Shown here: piece by piece, positions 17,926 through 25,561 of the stretch | How the letters are laid out: every line of letters begins with the position of its first letter | How positions within the stretch are numbered: position 1 is the first letter of the stretch | NCBI RefSeq assembly: GCF_001418685.1 | Contig: NZ_LIVM01000001.1 | Coordinates: 62,001-126,000, forward strand | Length of the DNA: 64,000 nucleotides | From: Apibacter mensalis | Lineage (GTDB): Bacteria; Bacteroidota; Bacteroidia; Flavobacteriales; Weeksellaceae | Direction: 5' to 3' | The notes under the pieces: model-generated | Databases searched by the model: none | Told to the model about the DNA's origin: nothing | Seen by the model: only the letters and a program-made list of their open reading frames with translations | Position numbers and translations under genes: made by a program

Positions 17926-19569
17926 TTAATATGATTTTTTATAAATAACCAAAAAATCACGAGCCAATCTAGCTTTGTAAGATTTATTGGAGGGGGGGAC
18001 TGTATTTAAATCAATATAGGAAACTTTTTTAACAGTATAAAGTGTACTAAATTTTTTTATTAAACTTTCCGTATCATTCTGAAAACAAAGAATACCTACA
18101 TAGGTTTTATTTTTTAACACCAATTCATTCTTTATTCCTATATCATCTATAGGGGGAATCTTATCTTCATAATCCCAAACGATCTCAGGTGACATATATT
18201 TATAATCATATAATGTCATTTTATTAGTGGTAAATCTATGCAATTCTTTTACCGATTTATAATTAGGATTATATAAAAAACTTTTAGCTAAAGGGAAAAC
18301 AAAAATTATTACCGAACATTGTAAAAGTATGATTGAATAAAATACGTAATACAATGATTTTTTTATTAGAAAGATCATTATAGTTATTCCGACTATAAAT
18401 AATACTAATGATGAGGACAAGGCCCAATCTGATTGGTGAGTAAATTTCTCTCTAAAGATCAAATAAATAACAAATGGATAAACGATTCCAACTAAACTTA
18501 ATAACCCAAAATTTATCTTAATTAATATAGTATCTTTTTTATTTTTCATTCCCTTAAGAATATATTCTATATAGAATCCCGTGTTAATGGCAAGAGGGAT
18601 TAAGGTTGGCAGAATATATCTTACTTTTTTCTCAGGAATAAAACTTAGTAAAAGTAAAGAAAATAGAGTCCATAATAAAGTAAATTGATAGGCTTTAAGG
18701 TTGGAAACCTTATTTTTCATGTAGGGATAAAATAATGCCAGTAAGGAGGATATAGTCCATACTCCGGATTGCGTGAAAAAGTTCCAATAATAAAAAAAGG
18801 ATTTGGAATTATAATCATTAATCCATCTGGCTGTTTCTTTTTTTGCCATTATATTTAAATGTTCCGGATCCATCCAATGAATATACACAGACCAGGAGAT
18901 TCCTCCTAACAAACCAATAAGTATGTAAATACATAGAGGTTTAAGAAACTTTTTATTTGTAAAATTAAATTTATATATACATCCATAGGAAATTAGGAAC
19001 GGAAGTAATAATGCGTATAGAGAAACAGGACCTTTACTAAGTATAGAAAAGGCGAGGAAAACACCTCCCAGTATTAAATTTCTTAAAGCAGCATTTTTCA
19101 AACGCAATATCTTCCAAAGATAATATATAGAAACAGTCATAAAGCTATGACAGTAAATATCCCATTGATTATCTCTTCCGGCAAAATAAACATAAAAAGA
19201 AGTTAACAAAATTAACCCGTTATGAAAGCTGGTTTGACAAGTTAGGCCTAACTTTAAGGAAAATTTATAAATATAAAATACAAGGAGCATAGTTACAAGA
19301 ACCACTGATACACGTAAAATTGCTACTGCATGAAATCCAAATAAATATCCAAAAAAAGCAGTCATCCAAGTGGGAAGCGGAGGTTTTTCATACCTTGGCT
19401 CACCATTTAATGTAGTCAAAATCCAATGACCGTCTTGTACCATTTCTCTTGCCGTAATAAAGTTTCTTGCCTCCATTATATTAACCGGCATTACACCTAA
19501 ATTTATTCCTAATATAATAATGGAGATGCAAAAGAGTAATACTATATGCCTAGCGTTGTTATTTTTCAT
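17926..19569 (-). CDS. Lipid A sugar transferase-like GT39 family protein (ArnT-like)
   Basis: Polytopic inner-membrane glycosyltransferase using an undecaprenyl-phosphate sugar, similar to ArnT and protein mannosyltransferases. The first periplasmic loop has the catalytic acidic residue in NIMEARNF and the GEPRYEKPPLPTW motif near 60-70, both typical of ArnT. About eleven to twelve membrane helices follow, then a soluble periplasmic C-terminal domain. Together with the LAB_N and GT2 genes upstream it likely transfers a sugar to lipid A. A run of seven C in its coding strand (17992-17998) lies about 20 codons before the stop. Confidence 0.85.
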   Translation of the reverse strand: MKNNNARHIVLLFCISIIILGINLGVMPVNIMEARNFITAREMVQDGHWILTTLNGEPRYEKPPLPTWMTAFFGYLFGFHAVAILRVSVVLVTMLLVFYIYKFSLKLGLTCQTSFHNGLILLTSFYVYFAGRDNQWDIYCHSFMTVSIYYLWKILRLKNAALRNLILGGVFLAFSILSKGPVSLYALLLPFLISYGCIYKFNFTNKKFLKPLCIYILIGLLGGISWSVYIHWMDPEHLNIMAKKETARWINDYNSKSFFYYWNFFTQSGVWTISSLLALFYPYMKNKVSNLKAYQFTLLWTLFSLLLLSFIPEKKVRYILPTLIPLAINTGFYIEYILKGMKNKKDTILIKINFGLLSLVGIVYPFVIYLIFREKFTHQSDWALSSSLVLFIVGITIMIFLIKKSLYYVFYSIILLQCSVIIFVFPLAKSFLYNPNYKSVKELHRFTTNKMTLYDYKYMSPEIVWDYEDKIPPIDDIGIKNELVLKNKTYVGILCFQNDTESLIKKFSTLYTVKKVSYIDLNTVPPSNKSYKARLARDFLVIYKKSY

Positions 19570-19669
19570 GCATATTTTACTTTATTTAAAATAACATTTT
19601 TTTAAATTGAAAAATATTTATTTATATATCTATCGAAAAAAATTTAAAAATATTTTAAAAATATATTTT

Positions 19670-20335
19670 TTATTTATCACTTTTATTCAAGATAATTATG
19701 TTTCTTGTATAAACGATAATACCTATAATATGTCCGGCAAATAATACAGGGTCTTTTCTAATAATTGAATATATAAAGATCATTAAGGATCCCGTAAGAC
19801 TTAAGATCCAAAAACCCATTGGCAATTCCGATTTTTTTATTTTTTCTGAATAAATCCATTGATATATAAATCGCATAGTAAACAATATTTGCCCAAGACT
19901 ACCCCACATTAATAACCATAGAGGTATATTATCTCTGCTAAAAAGTTTATACAAATCAAAAGCACTGTTCCAGAGGCTTAACATAATTGCTACTATAGGA
20001 AATAAATATAATACATATCTAAAAACTATATGATATTTCATCCATGCATCATGGAGTTGTATATTTCTTATATATATATAATAAGTTATCAACTGTCCCA
20101 ACATAATTGAAAAATCATGTCTTAAATATCCATAAATGAATAAAAAGAATGAAGCTACTAGGCTGACCTGCCAAAAAATAAGGTCGGAAGTAACTTTTTT
20201 ATTTTTTTCAGCAGAAATCCATTGAATGATCATCCTACTTGAAAAAAGTATTTGGGCAAGAAAGCCTAAACTCAAGGTAAAATACTTTATAAATAGTTCA
20301 TTCAAAAAGAAATTTTCAGCTAAGATATTTTTCAT
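19670..20335 (-). CDS. Duplicated LAB_N domain membrane protein
   Basis: 221-residue membrane protein made of two copies of the short domain known from the N-terminus of some lipid A disaccharide synthases (LAB_N). Copy one, about 17-95, has GFLAQILFSSRMIIQWISAEK and YIRNIQL; copy two, about 143-216, has GSLGQILFTMRFIYQWIYSEK and YTRNIII. The repeated G-Q-x-L-F-x-x-R-x-I-x-Q-W-x-x-x-E-K pattern is clear. Its start overlaps the GT2 stop by four bases (ATGA), so the two are translationally coupled. A role as flippase or partner for the lipid-linked sugar is an inference from context. Confidence 0.82.
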   Translation of the reverse strand: MKNILAENFFLNELFIKYFTLSLGFLAQILFSSRMIIQWISAEKNKKVTSDLIFWQVSLVASFFLFIYGYLRHDFSIMLGQLITYYIYIRNIQLHDAWMKYHIVFRYVLYLFPIVAIMLSLWNSAFDLYKLFSRDNIPLWLLMWGSLGQILFTMRFIYQWIYSEKIKKSELPMGFWILSLTGSLMIFIYSIIRKDPVLFAGHIIGIIVYTRNIIILNKSDK

Positions 20336-21048
20336 ATTTTTCTCTCAGCAACTTTATAATTGATATATTTTTTTTTCATCCAAACATAAGCAAAACAATC
20401 ACTGAGAGGCCCAAATAATCGATTCCATAAATGAAATTTTGATTTACCGGCTATTCTTTCAAAATGTTGTACCGGATGTTGTTTAATCTTTCCCTTTTGA
20501 AGTAATATCATGGCAGGGAGAAAACGATGCAATCCTTTAAACATAGGAATTTTTTTCGCATATTCTGTTTGTATAATTTTTAAAGGACAGCCGGTATCGT
20601 CCATATCATCATGAGTAAATGCACGACGTATTCCATTCGCAATTTTTGATGAAAGGTTTTTAACCATACTATCTTTTCTATTAGCCCGGACTCCCGTAAC
20701 CAATTGGTATTGATCAGCATAATCTAAAAGAATATTAAAATCCATAGGGGATGTCTGTAGATCTGCATCAATATATCCAACCCATCGAGTATTTGCAAAA
20801 TCAAATCCTGCTTTAATTGCGGTACTTAAACCATAATTTCTATCAAAAGATATATATGTAAATTCTTGATTTTCGTTACAAATTTTCTGAATTACCGAAA
20901 GACTTGAATCTTTAGAGCCGTCATTAACAAAAAGTACTTTAGACCTTTTCTTAGCTGCTTTTAAAAAAAACAACATTTCTTCTTTAACTCGTTCAAGATT
21001 ATCTACTTCATTAAAAACCGGTATTATTACCGTTAATTCATGTTCCAT
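20332..21048 (-). CDS. Polyprenyl-phosphate glycosyltransferase (GT2, DPM1/ArnC-like)
   Basis: GT2-fold enzyme that charges undecaprenyl phosphate with a sugar on the cytoplasmic side. It begins HELTVIIPVFNEVDNL, has the nucleotide-binding FVNDGSKDSS, the DADLQTSP metal/donor motif near 95-102, and no C-terminal membrane pair, so it is the soluble DPM1-like form. The ATG at 21048 is preferred over TTG at 21075: the -7 element TAAATTTG covers 21073-21080. It heads an operon GT2-LAB_N-GT39, giving donor synthesis, probable translocation and transfer in order. Confidence 0.87.
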   Translation of the reverse strand: MEHELTVIIPVFNEVDNLERVKEEMLFFLKAAKKRSKVLFVNDGSKDSSLSVIQKICNENQEFTYISFDRNYGLSTAIKAGFDFANTRWVGYIDADLQTSPMDFNILLDYADQYQLVTGVRANRKDSMVKNLSSKIANGIRRAFTHDDMDDTGCPLKIIQTEYAKKIPMFKGLHRFLPAMILLQKGKIKQHPVQHFERIAGKSKFHLWNRLFGPLSDCFAYVWMKKKYINYKVAERKI

Positions 21049-21072
21049 GTATGTGGGATGTAAAATAATTAT

Positions 21073-21080
21073 CAAATTTA
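21073..21080 (-). promoter_or_regulatory. -7 element (TAAATTTG) of the GT2-LAB_N-GT39 operon
   Basis: CAAATTTA on the plus strand is TAAATTTG on the minus strand, 25 bases before the ATG at 21048. It overlaps the alternative TTG start and so decides the start choice. Confidence 0.5.
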
Positions 21081-21160
21081 TTAAAAATTAGTGAATCTAA
21101 ATTTGGAGAGTTATGTTTTAAAAGATGATAAACGACATTTTATTATAAGTAAACTTATTA

Positions 21161-21168
21161 TACCTTTG
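21161..21168 (+). promoter_or_regulatory. -7 element (TACCTTTG) before mdh
   Basis: Exact TAnnTTTG match ending 34 bases before the mdh ATG. No clear TTTG is seen at -33. Confidence 0.5.
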
Positions 21169-21202
21169 ATAAAATTATTAACAATAAATTAAGTATTAAA
21201 AT

Positions 21203-22141
21203 ATGAAAGTAACTGTAGTAGGTGCCGGAGCTGTTGGAGCTACTTGTGCCGATAACATTGCAAGGAAAGAAATTGTTGACGAGCTAGTAATCGTTGATAT
21301 AAAAGAAGGTTTTGCCGAAGGTAAAGCTTTAGACTTAACACAAACCACATCACTTTTAGGATTTGATACTACTATTACCGGTAGTACTAACGATTATTCT
21401 AAAACTGCCGGAACCCATGTAGCTGTAATTACTTCCGGTATTCCTAGAAAACCGGGAATGAGTCGTGAAGATCTTATTGGTACCAATGCAGGAATCGTGA
21501 AAGAGGTTGCTACCCATATTTTAAAATATTCTCCTGAGGCCATACTGATAATTATTTCCAATCCAATGGATACCATGACTTATTTAGCGCTTAAATCTTT
21601 AGGTTTACCTAAATCAAGAGTTATTGGTATGGGAGGTGCATTAGATTCGTCTCGTTTTAAAACGTATTTATCATTAGCCAGTGGTGCTTCTCAAAATGAT
21701 ATTCAAGCTACAGTTATAGGCGGCCATGGTGATACAACAATGATTCCTTTAACTCGTTTAGCTTCTTGCCAAGGTGTACCTTTTTCAAAAATACTATCTC
21801 CGGATCAATTAGAAAAAGTTGCTTCCGATACTATGGTTGGCGGTGCCACTTTAACTAAATTATTAGGAACTTCCGCATGGTATGCCCCCGGAGCGGCCGG
21901 TGCTGCTGTGGTTGAATCCATTATTCGAGATGAGAGAAAAGTAATTCCATGCTCCGTATATCTTGATGGAGAATATGGGGAATCCGATATTTGTATTGGC
22001 GTACCTGTGGTTTTAGGTAAAAACGGTATAGAAAAAATTGTTGAATTGGAACTAAATGAAACTGAAAAAGCTAAATTTAAAGCTTCGGCTGATGCTGTAA
22101 GAAATATGAACAAGGTTTTACACGACATGAAGGTTTTATAA
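21203..22141 (+). CDS. mdh: Malate dehydrogenase (NAD, LDH-like type)
   Basis: Tricarboxylic acid cycle enzyme oxidising malate to oxaloacetate. It shows the Rossmann GAGAVGATCAD (7-17), the acidic NAD-selecting residue in VIVDIKEG, the substrate loop SGIPRKPGMSREDL with its arginines, and the catalytic His in GGHGDTT near 172-178. Arg in the position of RKPGMSR marks malate over lactate. Length 312 aa fits the LDH-like MDH group of Bacteroidota. It is monocistronic, with its own -7 element and terminator. Confidence 0.96.
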   Translation: MKVTVVGAGAVGATCADNIARKEIVDELVIVDIKEGFAEGKALDLTQTTSLLGFDTTITGSTNDYSKTAGTHVAVITSGIPRKPGMSREDLIGTNAGIVKEVATHILKYSPEAILIIISNPMDTMTYLALKSLGLPKSRVIGMGGALDSSRFKTYLSLASGASQNDIQATVIGGHGDTTMIPLTRLASCQGVPFSKILSPDQLEKVASDTMVGGATLTKLLGTSAWYAPGAAGAAVVESIIRDERKVIPCSVYLDGEYGESDICIGVPVVLGKNGIEKIVELELNETEKAKFKASADAVRNMNKVLHDMKVL

Positions 22142-22163
22142 ATTTATAATAATATATAAAAAT

Positions 22164-22193
22164 AAAAAACAGCTTATTAATAAGCTGTTTTTT
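22164..22193 (+). terminator. Intrinsic terminator after mdh
   Basis: Perfect 30-base palindrome: AAAAAACAGCTTATT pairs with AATAAGCTGTTTTTT, followed by another T; 22 bases after the stop. Confidence 0.9.
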
Positions 22194-22458
22194 TATTTAT
22201 AATTATAAATCTGACGTTTAATTTAGAATATCTTACATTAACTCGTATATGCTGTATAAATCACAATATTATAAATTAGTAAATTTCATAAAATTATTTA
22301 CTTTGAAATTCCGTAGTTTTTTAATTAAAATTGACTACTCAGCTTATATTTATATATGAAAATTTTTATATTTCCATATAGGATAATTATTGATCTATGT
22401 GACTAACAATTATTTATTTTTGTATAGTAAAATTCAATTAAAATAGGAAAAATTATAT
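22194..22458. other. Spacer between mdh terminator and murF
   Basis: AT-rich; apart from the -7 element near its right end I see nothing that suggests a gene or structured RNA. Confidence 0.4.
22415..22422 (+). promoter_or_regulatory. -7 element (TATTTTTG) before murF
   Basis: Matches TAnnTTTG, 36 bases before the murF ATG. A weak TATTG at about 22388-22392 could serve as -33 at a spacing of 22. Confidence 0.45.
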
Positions 22459-23736
22459 ATGACAATTATCGAATTATATTCCATTTTTTTGCAATCTTCA
22501 GGAATTGCTACTGATACTAGAAAAATTGAAAAAGGTAATTTATTTTTTGCTTTAAAAGGAAGCAATTTTGATGGAAATAGATTTGCTAAACAGGCTATTA
22601 TAAATGGTGCTTTAGCTGCCGTTGTAGATAATATTTGTTTATCAGATCCTGAAGAGGGTATTTTTTATTTTGAAAACTCTTTACTTGCTTTACAAGAATT
22701 AGCAAGATATCATAGAAATCAATTAAATATTCCTGTTATTGGCTTAACTGGCAGTAATGGTAAAACTACTTCCAAAGAACTAATAGCTTCCGTTTTAAAT
22801 GAAAAATTTAATGTTTTATATACTTCTGGCAATTTAAATAATCATATCGGAGTACCTCTAACTATTTTATCAATAAAACCCGACCATGAAATTGCAATTA
22901 TTGAAATGGGAGCAAATCACCTTAATGAAATTGAATTATTATGCAGTATTTCACAACCTACTATTGGCTATATTACCAATTTTGGAAAAGCACATTTAGA
23001 AGGTTTTGGAGGAAAGGAAGGAGTGATTAAAGGAAAATCAGAACTTTATACCTATTTGAGAGAGTATAGAAGATCTGCTTTAATTAACACCGATGATCTT
23101 TTACAAATTAATTTGAGCGATGGTATACAAAAAATTACCTTCGGTTCTCAAGGAACTTACATCTTTACATTATTAGAAAATCATAATCGAGTTAGCATAC
23201 AGTATCAAAATACCATTGTTAATTCTCAACTTACCGGCATTTATAATTTTTCAAATATTTGTGCTGCTTTTTCCTTAGGTCTTCATTTTAATATGAAAAT
23301 TAATCAAATAAAAAAAGGAATTGAAAATTATCAACCTCAAAATCAACGTTCTCAAATAGTAGAAAAAGAAGGTATTGTTTTAGTTCTAGATACTTATAAT
23401 GCTAATCCAAGTAGCATGGAACTTTCTTTAGAAAATTTCTCTCATTTTAAAGGTACTAAATCTATAATAATTGGAGATATGTTTGAACTGGGTAATGAAT
23501 CGGAATCAGAGCATCAAAAAATTTTAAATCTTGCAGAACGGTTAAATTTTAATTTCATTTATTTAGTTGGTGAAATTTTTTATTCTACTCAAAATAAAAA
23601 AAGTAATGTTCTAAAATTTCACAGCACTTCTGATATGATAAAATTTCTTAAAAATTTCACTATACCTACACAAAATATTTTGTTGAAAGGGTCTCGTGCA
23701 ATGGCTTTAGAAAGGTTACTTGAATTTTTACCTTAA
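22459..23736 (+). CDS. murF: UDP-N-acetylmuramoyl-tripeptide--D-alanyl-D-alanine ligase
   Basis: Adds D-Ala-D-Ala to the UDP-MurNAc-tripeptide, the last cytoplasmic step of peptidoglycan precursor synthesis. The N-terminal uridine-binding domain carries TDTRKIEKGNLFFALKG, followed by the ATP P-loop GLTGSNGKTT at 96-105, the ligase motif EMGANHLNEI near 152-161, and the C-terminal domain start DTYNANPSSM near 312. Length 425 aa is normal. It stands apart from other mur genes, which is common in Flavobacteriia for murF. Confidence 0.95.
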   Translation: MTIIELYSIFLQSSGIATDTRKIEKGNLFFALKGSNFDGNRFAKQAIINGALAAVVDNICLSDPEEGIFYFENSLLALQELARYHRNQLNIPVIGLTGSNGKTTSKELIASVLNEKFNVLYTSGNLNNHIGVPLTILSIKPDHEIAIIEMGANHLNEIELLCSISQPTIGYITNFGKAHLEGFGGKEGVIKGKSELYTYLREYRRSALINTDDLLQINLSDGIQKITFGSQGTYIFTLLENHNRVSIQYQNTIVNSQLTGIYNFSNICAAFSLGLHFNMKINQIKKGIENYQPQNQRSQIVEKEGIVLVLDTYNANPSSMELSLENFSHFKGTKSIIIGDMFELGNESESEHQKILNLAERLNFNFIYLVGEIFYSTQNKKSNVLKFHSTSDMIKFLKNFTIPTQNILLKGSRAMALERLLEFLP

Positions 23737-23891
23737 ACCTGACTGTAGGAAGTTTTTATATTTTAATCTAATTGTTGTTTATTTTATAAAAATTATATCT
23801 AGAACATTCTTACTATTGAATCATATATTCCTTACAATTTATGATAGGGAATGCCTCATTATATAATTATTTCTTTAAACCTATTTGCAAT

Positions 23892-23920
23892 AAAAAAGAG
23901 GCGTTTTAAGCCTCTTTTTT
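23892..23920. terminator. Bidirectional terminator between murF and ompH
   Basis: AAAAAAGAGGC (23892-23902) pairs with GCCTCTTTTTT (23910-23920). Both strands end in a T-run, so it serves the convergent genes. Its GAGGC/GCCTC core resembles the terminator after fabI. Confidence 0.9.
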
Positions 23921-23940
23921 GAATTTTTCTATTTTAACTA

Positions 23941-24465
23941 TTATTTTATTCCTAATTTAGCCTTTACATCATTTAGAATATTAGGCCCTTCTGCATATAA
24001 AAGTGAGGGTTGAGAAGTATCAAATACATAAAGGTATCCTTTAGATTTAGCAACACTATCAATTGCATCTTGCGCTTTTTTCATAATTGGCTCATATAAA
24101 TCTGCCTGTTTTTTATCTAAAGCTTTAGCTGCTTCTTCTCTTAATGCAACCAAACTTTGTTGATCTTTTTGAAAATCTTCTTCATATTTTTGAAGCTGAT
24201 CTTTCATTTTTTCAAGATCGGCTTGAGATTTTCCTTGCAAATCTTTTTGAATTTTTTCATATTTAGAAGAAAAACTATCTTCTTGTTTTTTAATTTCTGC
24301 CTTCTTTTGATCTGCTAAAGTTTTCAGCTGATCATCAGCTGCTTTTTTTTCCGGCATCAGGCTTAATAATTCCATAGAATTAACATGAGCTATATTTTGA
24401 GCTTGAGCAAATTGAAAAGCTCCAACAAATGCAGTTAAGAGGAATACTAATGTGATTTTCTTCAT
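23941..24465 (-). CDS. OmpH/Skp-family periplasmic chaperone, short copy
   Basis: 174-residue periplasmic chaperone of the OmpH/Skp family that holds outer-membrane proteins on the way to BamA. A signal peptide ending FAQAQ is followed by NIAHVNSMELLSLMPE, the conserved start, a long Lys/Glu/Gln-rich coiled coil (about 35-130), and a C-terminal YVFDTSQPSLLYAEG strand. The ATG at 24465 gives the signal peptide directly; a longer reading frame to 24552 would overlap the upstream gene and lacks support. It follows a longer paralogue by 16 bases. Confidence 0.9.
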   Translation of the reverse strand: MKKITLVFLLTAFVGAFQFAQAQNIAHVNSMELLSLMPEKKAADDQLKTLADQKKAEIKKQEDSFSSKYEKIQKDLQGKSQADLEKMKDQLQKYEEDFQKDQQSLVALREEAAKALDKKQADLYEPIMKKAQDAIDSVAKSKGYLYVFDTSQPSLLYAEGPNILNDVKAKLGIK

Positions 24466-24481
24466 TTTTATTCTAATTTTA

Positions 24482-25462
24482 TTATTTACTTGGTTTATCA
24501 TTAATTTGTTTATTATTTTGAGTTTTTTTCTTGGGAACATATTTACTACCATAACCTGATTTTGGTTGAGTTTTTATAGTAGTTTTAGTCTCTTTATTAG
24601 TTTTAACTTCCTTATTATTAGGAAGTGATGGATTTATTATCAAATTTGAATCAACTTCCTTCGAAATATCTTTAGTTTTGTTATTATCAATCACTCTTTT
24701 ACTTGATGTCTCACCGACTTTTTCGAGAGAAGCATCTTTTAAAGTATCTTTTTTTGTCGGTGCCTTTTTACTTTGTTTATTTTTAGGAACGTATTTTCTT
24801 CCCCATCCGGATTTAGATTGCTTCTTAGTAGATTCTATATTATCTGTTACATCTTTATCAGAATTATCACTATTTTTAATTTTAGACTCTTTATTATCGT
24901 CCTCATTAGAATTTTTTACAGATGATGATTTACCATTTTTATCTTCTTTCTTTTTTGTTGCAATTCCTAATTGTTTTAGCACTTTATCTGTAATGTCATA
25001 TTTGGAATCTGTATAAATCATAATTAAATCAGAAGATTTATCTAAAATTAAATTATATTTATCTTTTATTGCTACAGCATTTATTGCATTCCAAATCTGA
25101 TCTTGTATGGGTTTGACTAAATTAATCCTAAGGCTTACTGATTCTCCCTTTGATCCGAATTTTTTTTCAATAAATTCATGTAAGGCCTTATTAGTACTGT
25201 CAATTGACATCAACCTTGATTTTTGCTGATCATCTGTTAGTAACACTTTTTCGTTCTCAAATTCAATACGAAGCTTTTCTAATGCGGATTGTCTATTTAC
25301 AATTTCTTCCTGCCATTTTTTTACTTCATTATTAAGTCTTTGTTCAGATTGTTGATATTGCGGCAATTGTTTTAAAATATACTGTGTATCTACATAAGCC
25401 ATTTTTTGAGCGATGCCAAAACTAAATAGCAAAAGCAGAGCATATGTCAATGTTTTCTTCAT
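24482..25462 (-). CDS. OmpH/Skp-family chaperone with long Lys/Ser-rich C-terminal tail
   Basis: Residues 1-170 are a normal OmpH: signal peptide, AYVDTQYILKQLPQYQ, coiled-coil tentacles, and the closing strands LILDKSSDLIMIYTDSKYDIT. From about 171 to 326 there is a low-complexity tail of Lys, Ser, Asn and Asp with a duplicated motif, KSGWGRKYVPKNK (217-229) and KSGYGSKYVPKKK (301-313). The core is a periplasmic chaperone; the tail's role is unknown but its repeat suggests binding to a partner or to the cell wall. It sits 99 bases downstream of bamA and 16 before the second ompH. Confidence 0.87.
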   Translation of the reverse strand: MKKTLTYALLLLFSFGIAQKMAYVDTQYILKQLPQYQQSEQRLNNEVKKWQEEIVNRQSALEKLRIEFENEKVLLTDDQQKSRLMSIDSTNKALHEFIEKKFGSKGESVSLRINLVKPIQDQIWNAINAVAIKDKYNLILDKSSDLIMIYTDSKYDITDKVLKQLGIATKKKEDKNGKSSSVKNSNEDDNKESKIKNSDNSDKDVTDNIESTKKQSKSGWGRKYVPKNKQSKKAPTKKDTLKDASLEKVGETSSKRVIDNNKTKDISKEVDSNLIINPSLPNNKEVKTNKETKTTIKTQPKSGYGSKYVPKKKTQNNKQINDKPSK

Positions 25463-25561
25463 GGTAACTATATATAAGGCTTTTCTAAAATCATACCAAG
25501 TTTTTATAAACTTTATTTATCTATATAGATATTATTATAATTCAATATAATTAACATTCAT

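Noticed and set aside
21805-22128. 107-residue minus-strand frame in mdh
   Set aside because: Antisense of a clearly functional gene; no independent support.
24678-25016. 112-residue plus-strand frame over the ompH tail
   Set aside because: It is the antisense of the low-complexity Lys/Ser-rich tail; the Leu/Ser/Phe-rich product is an artefact of that composition.
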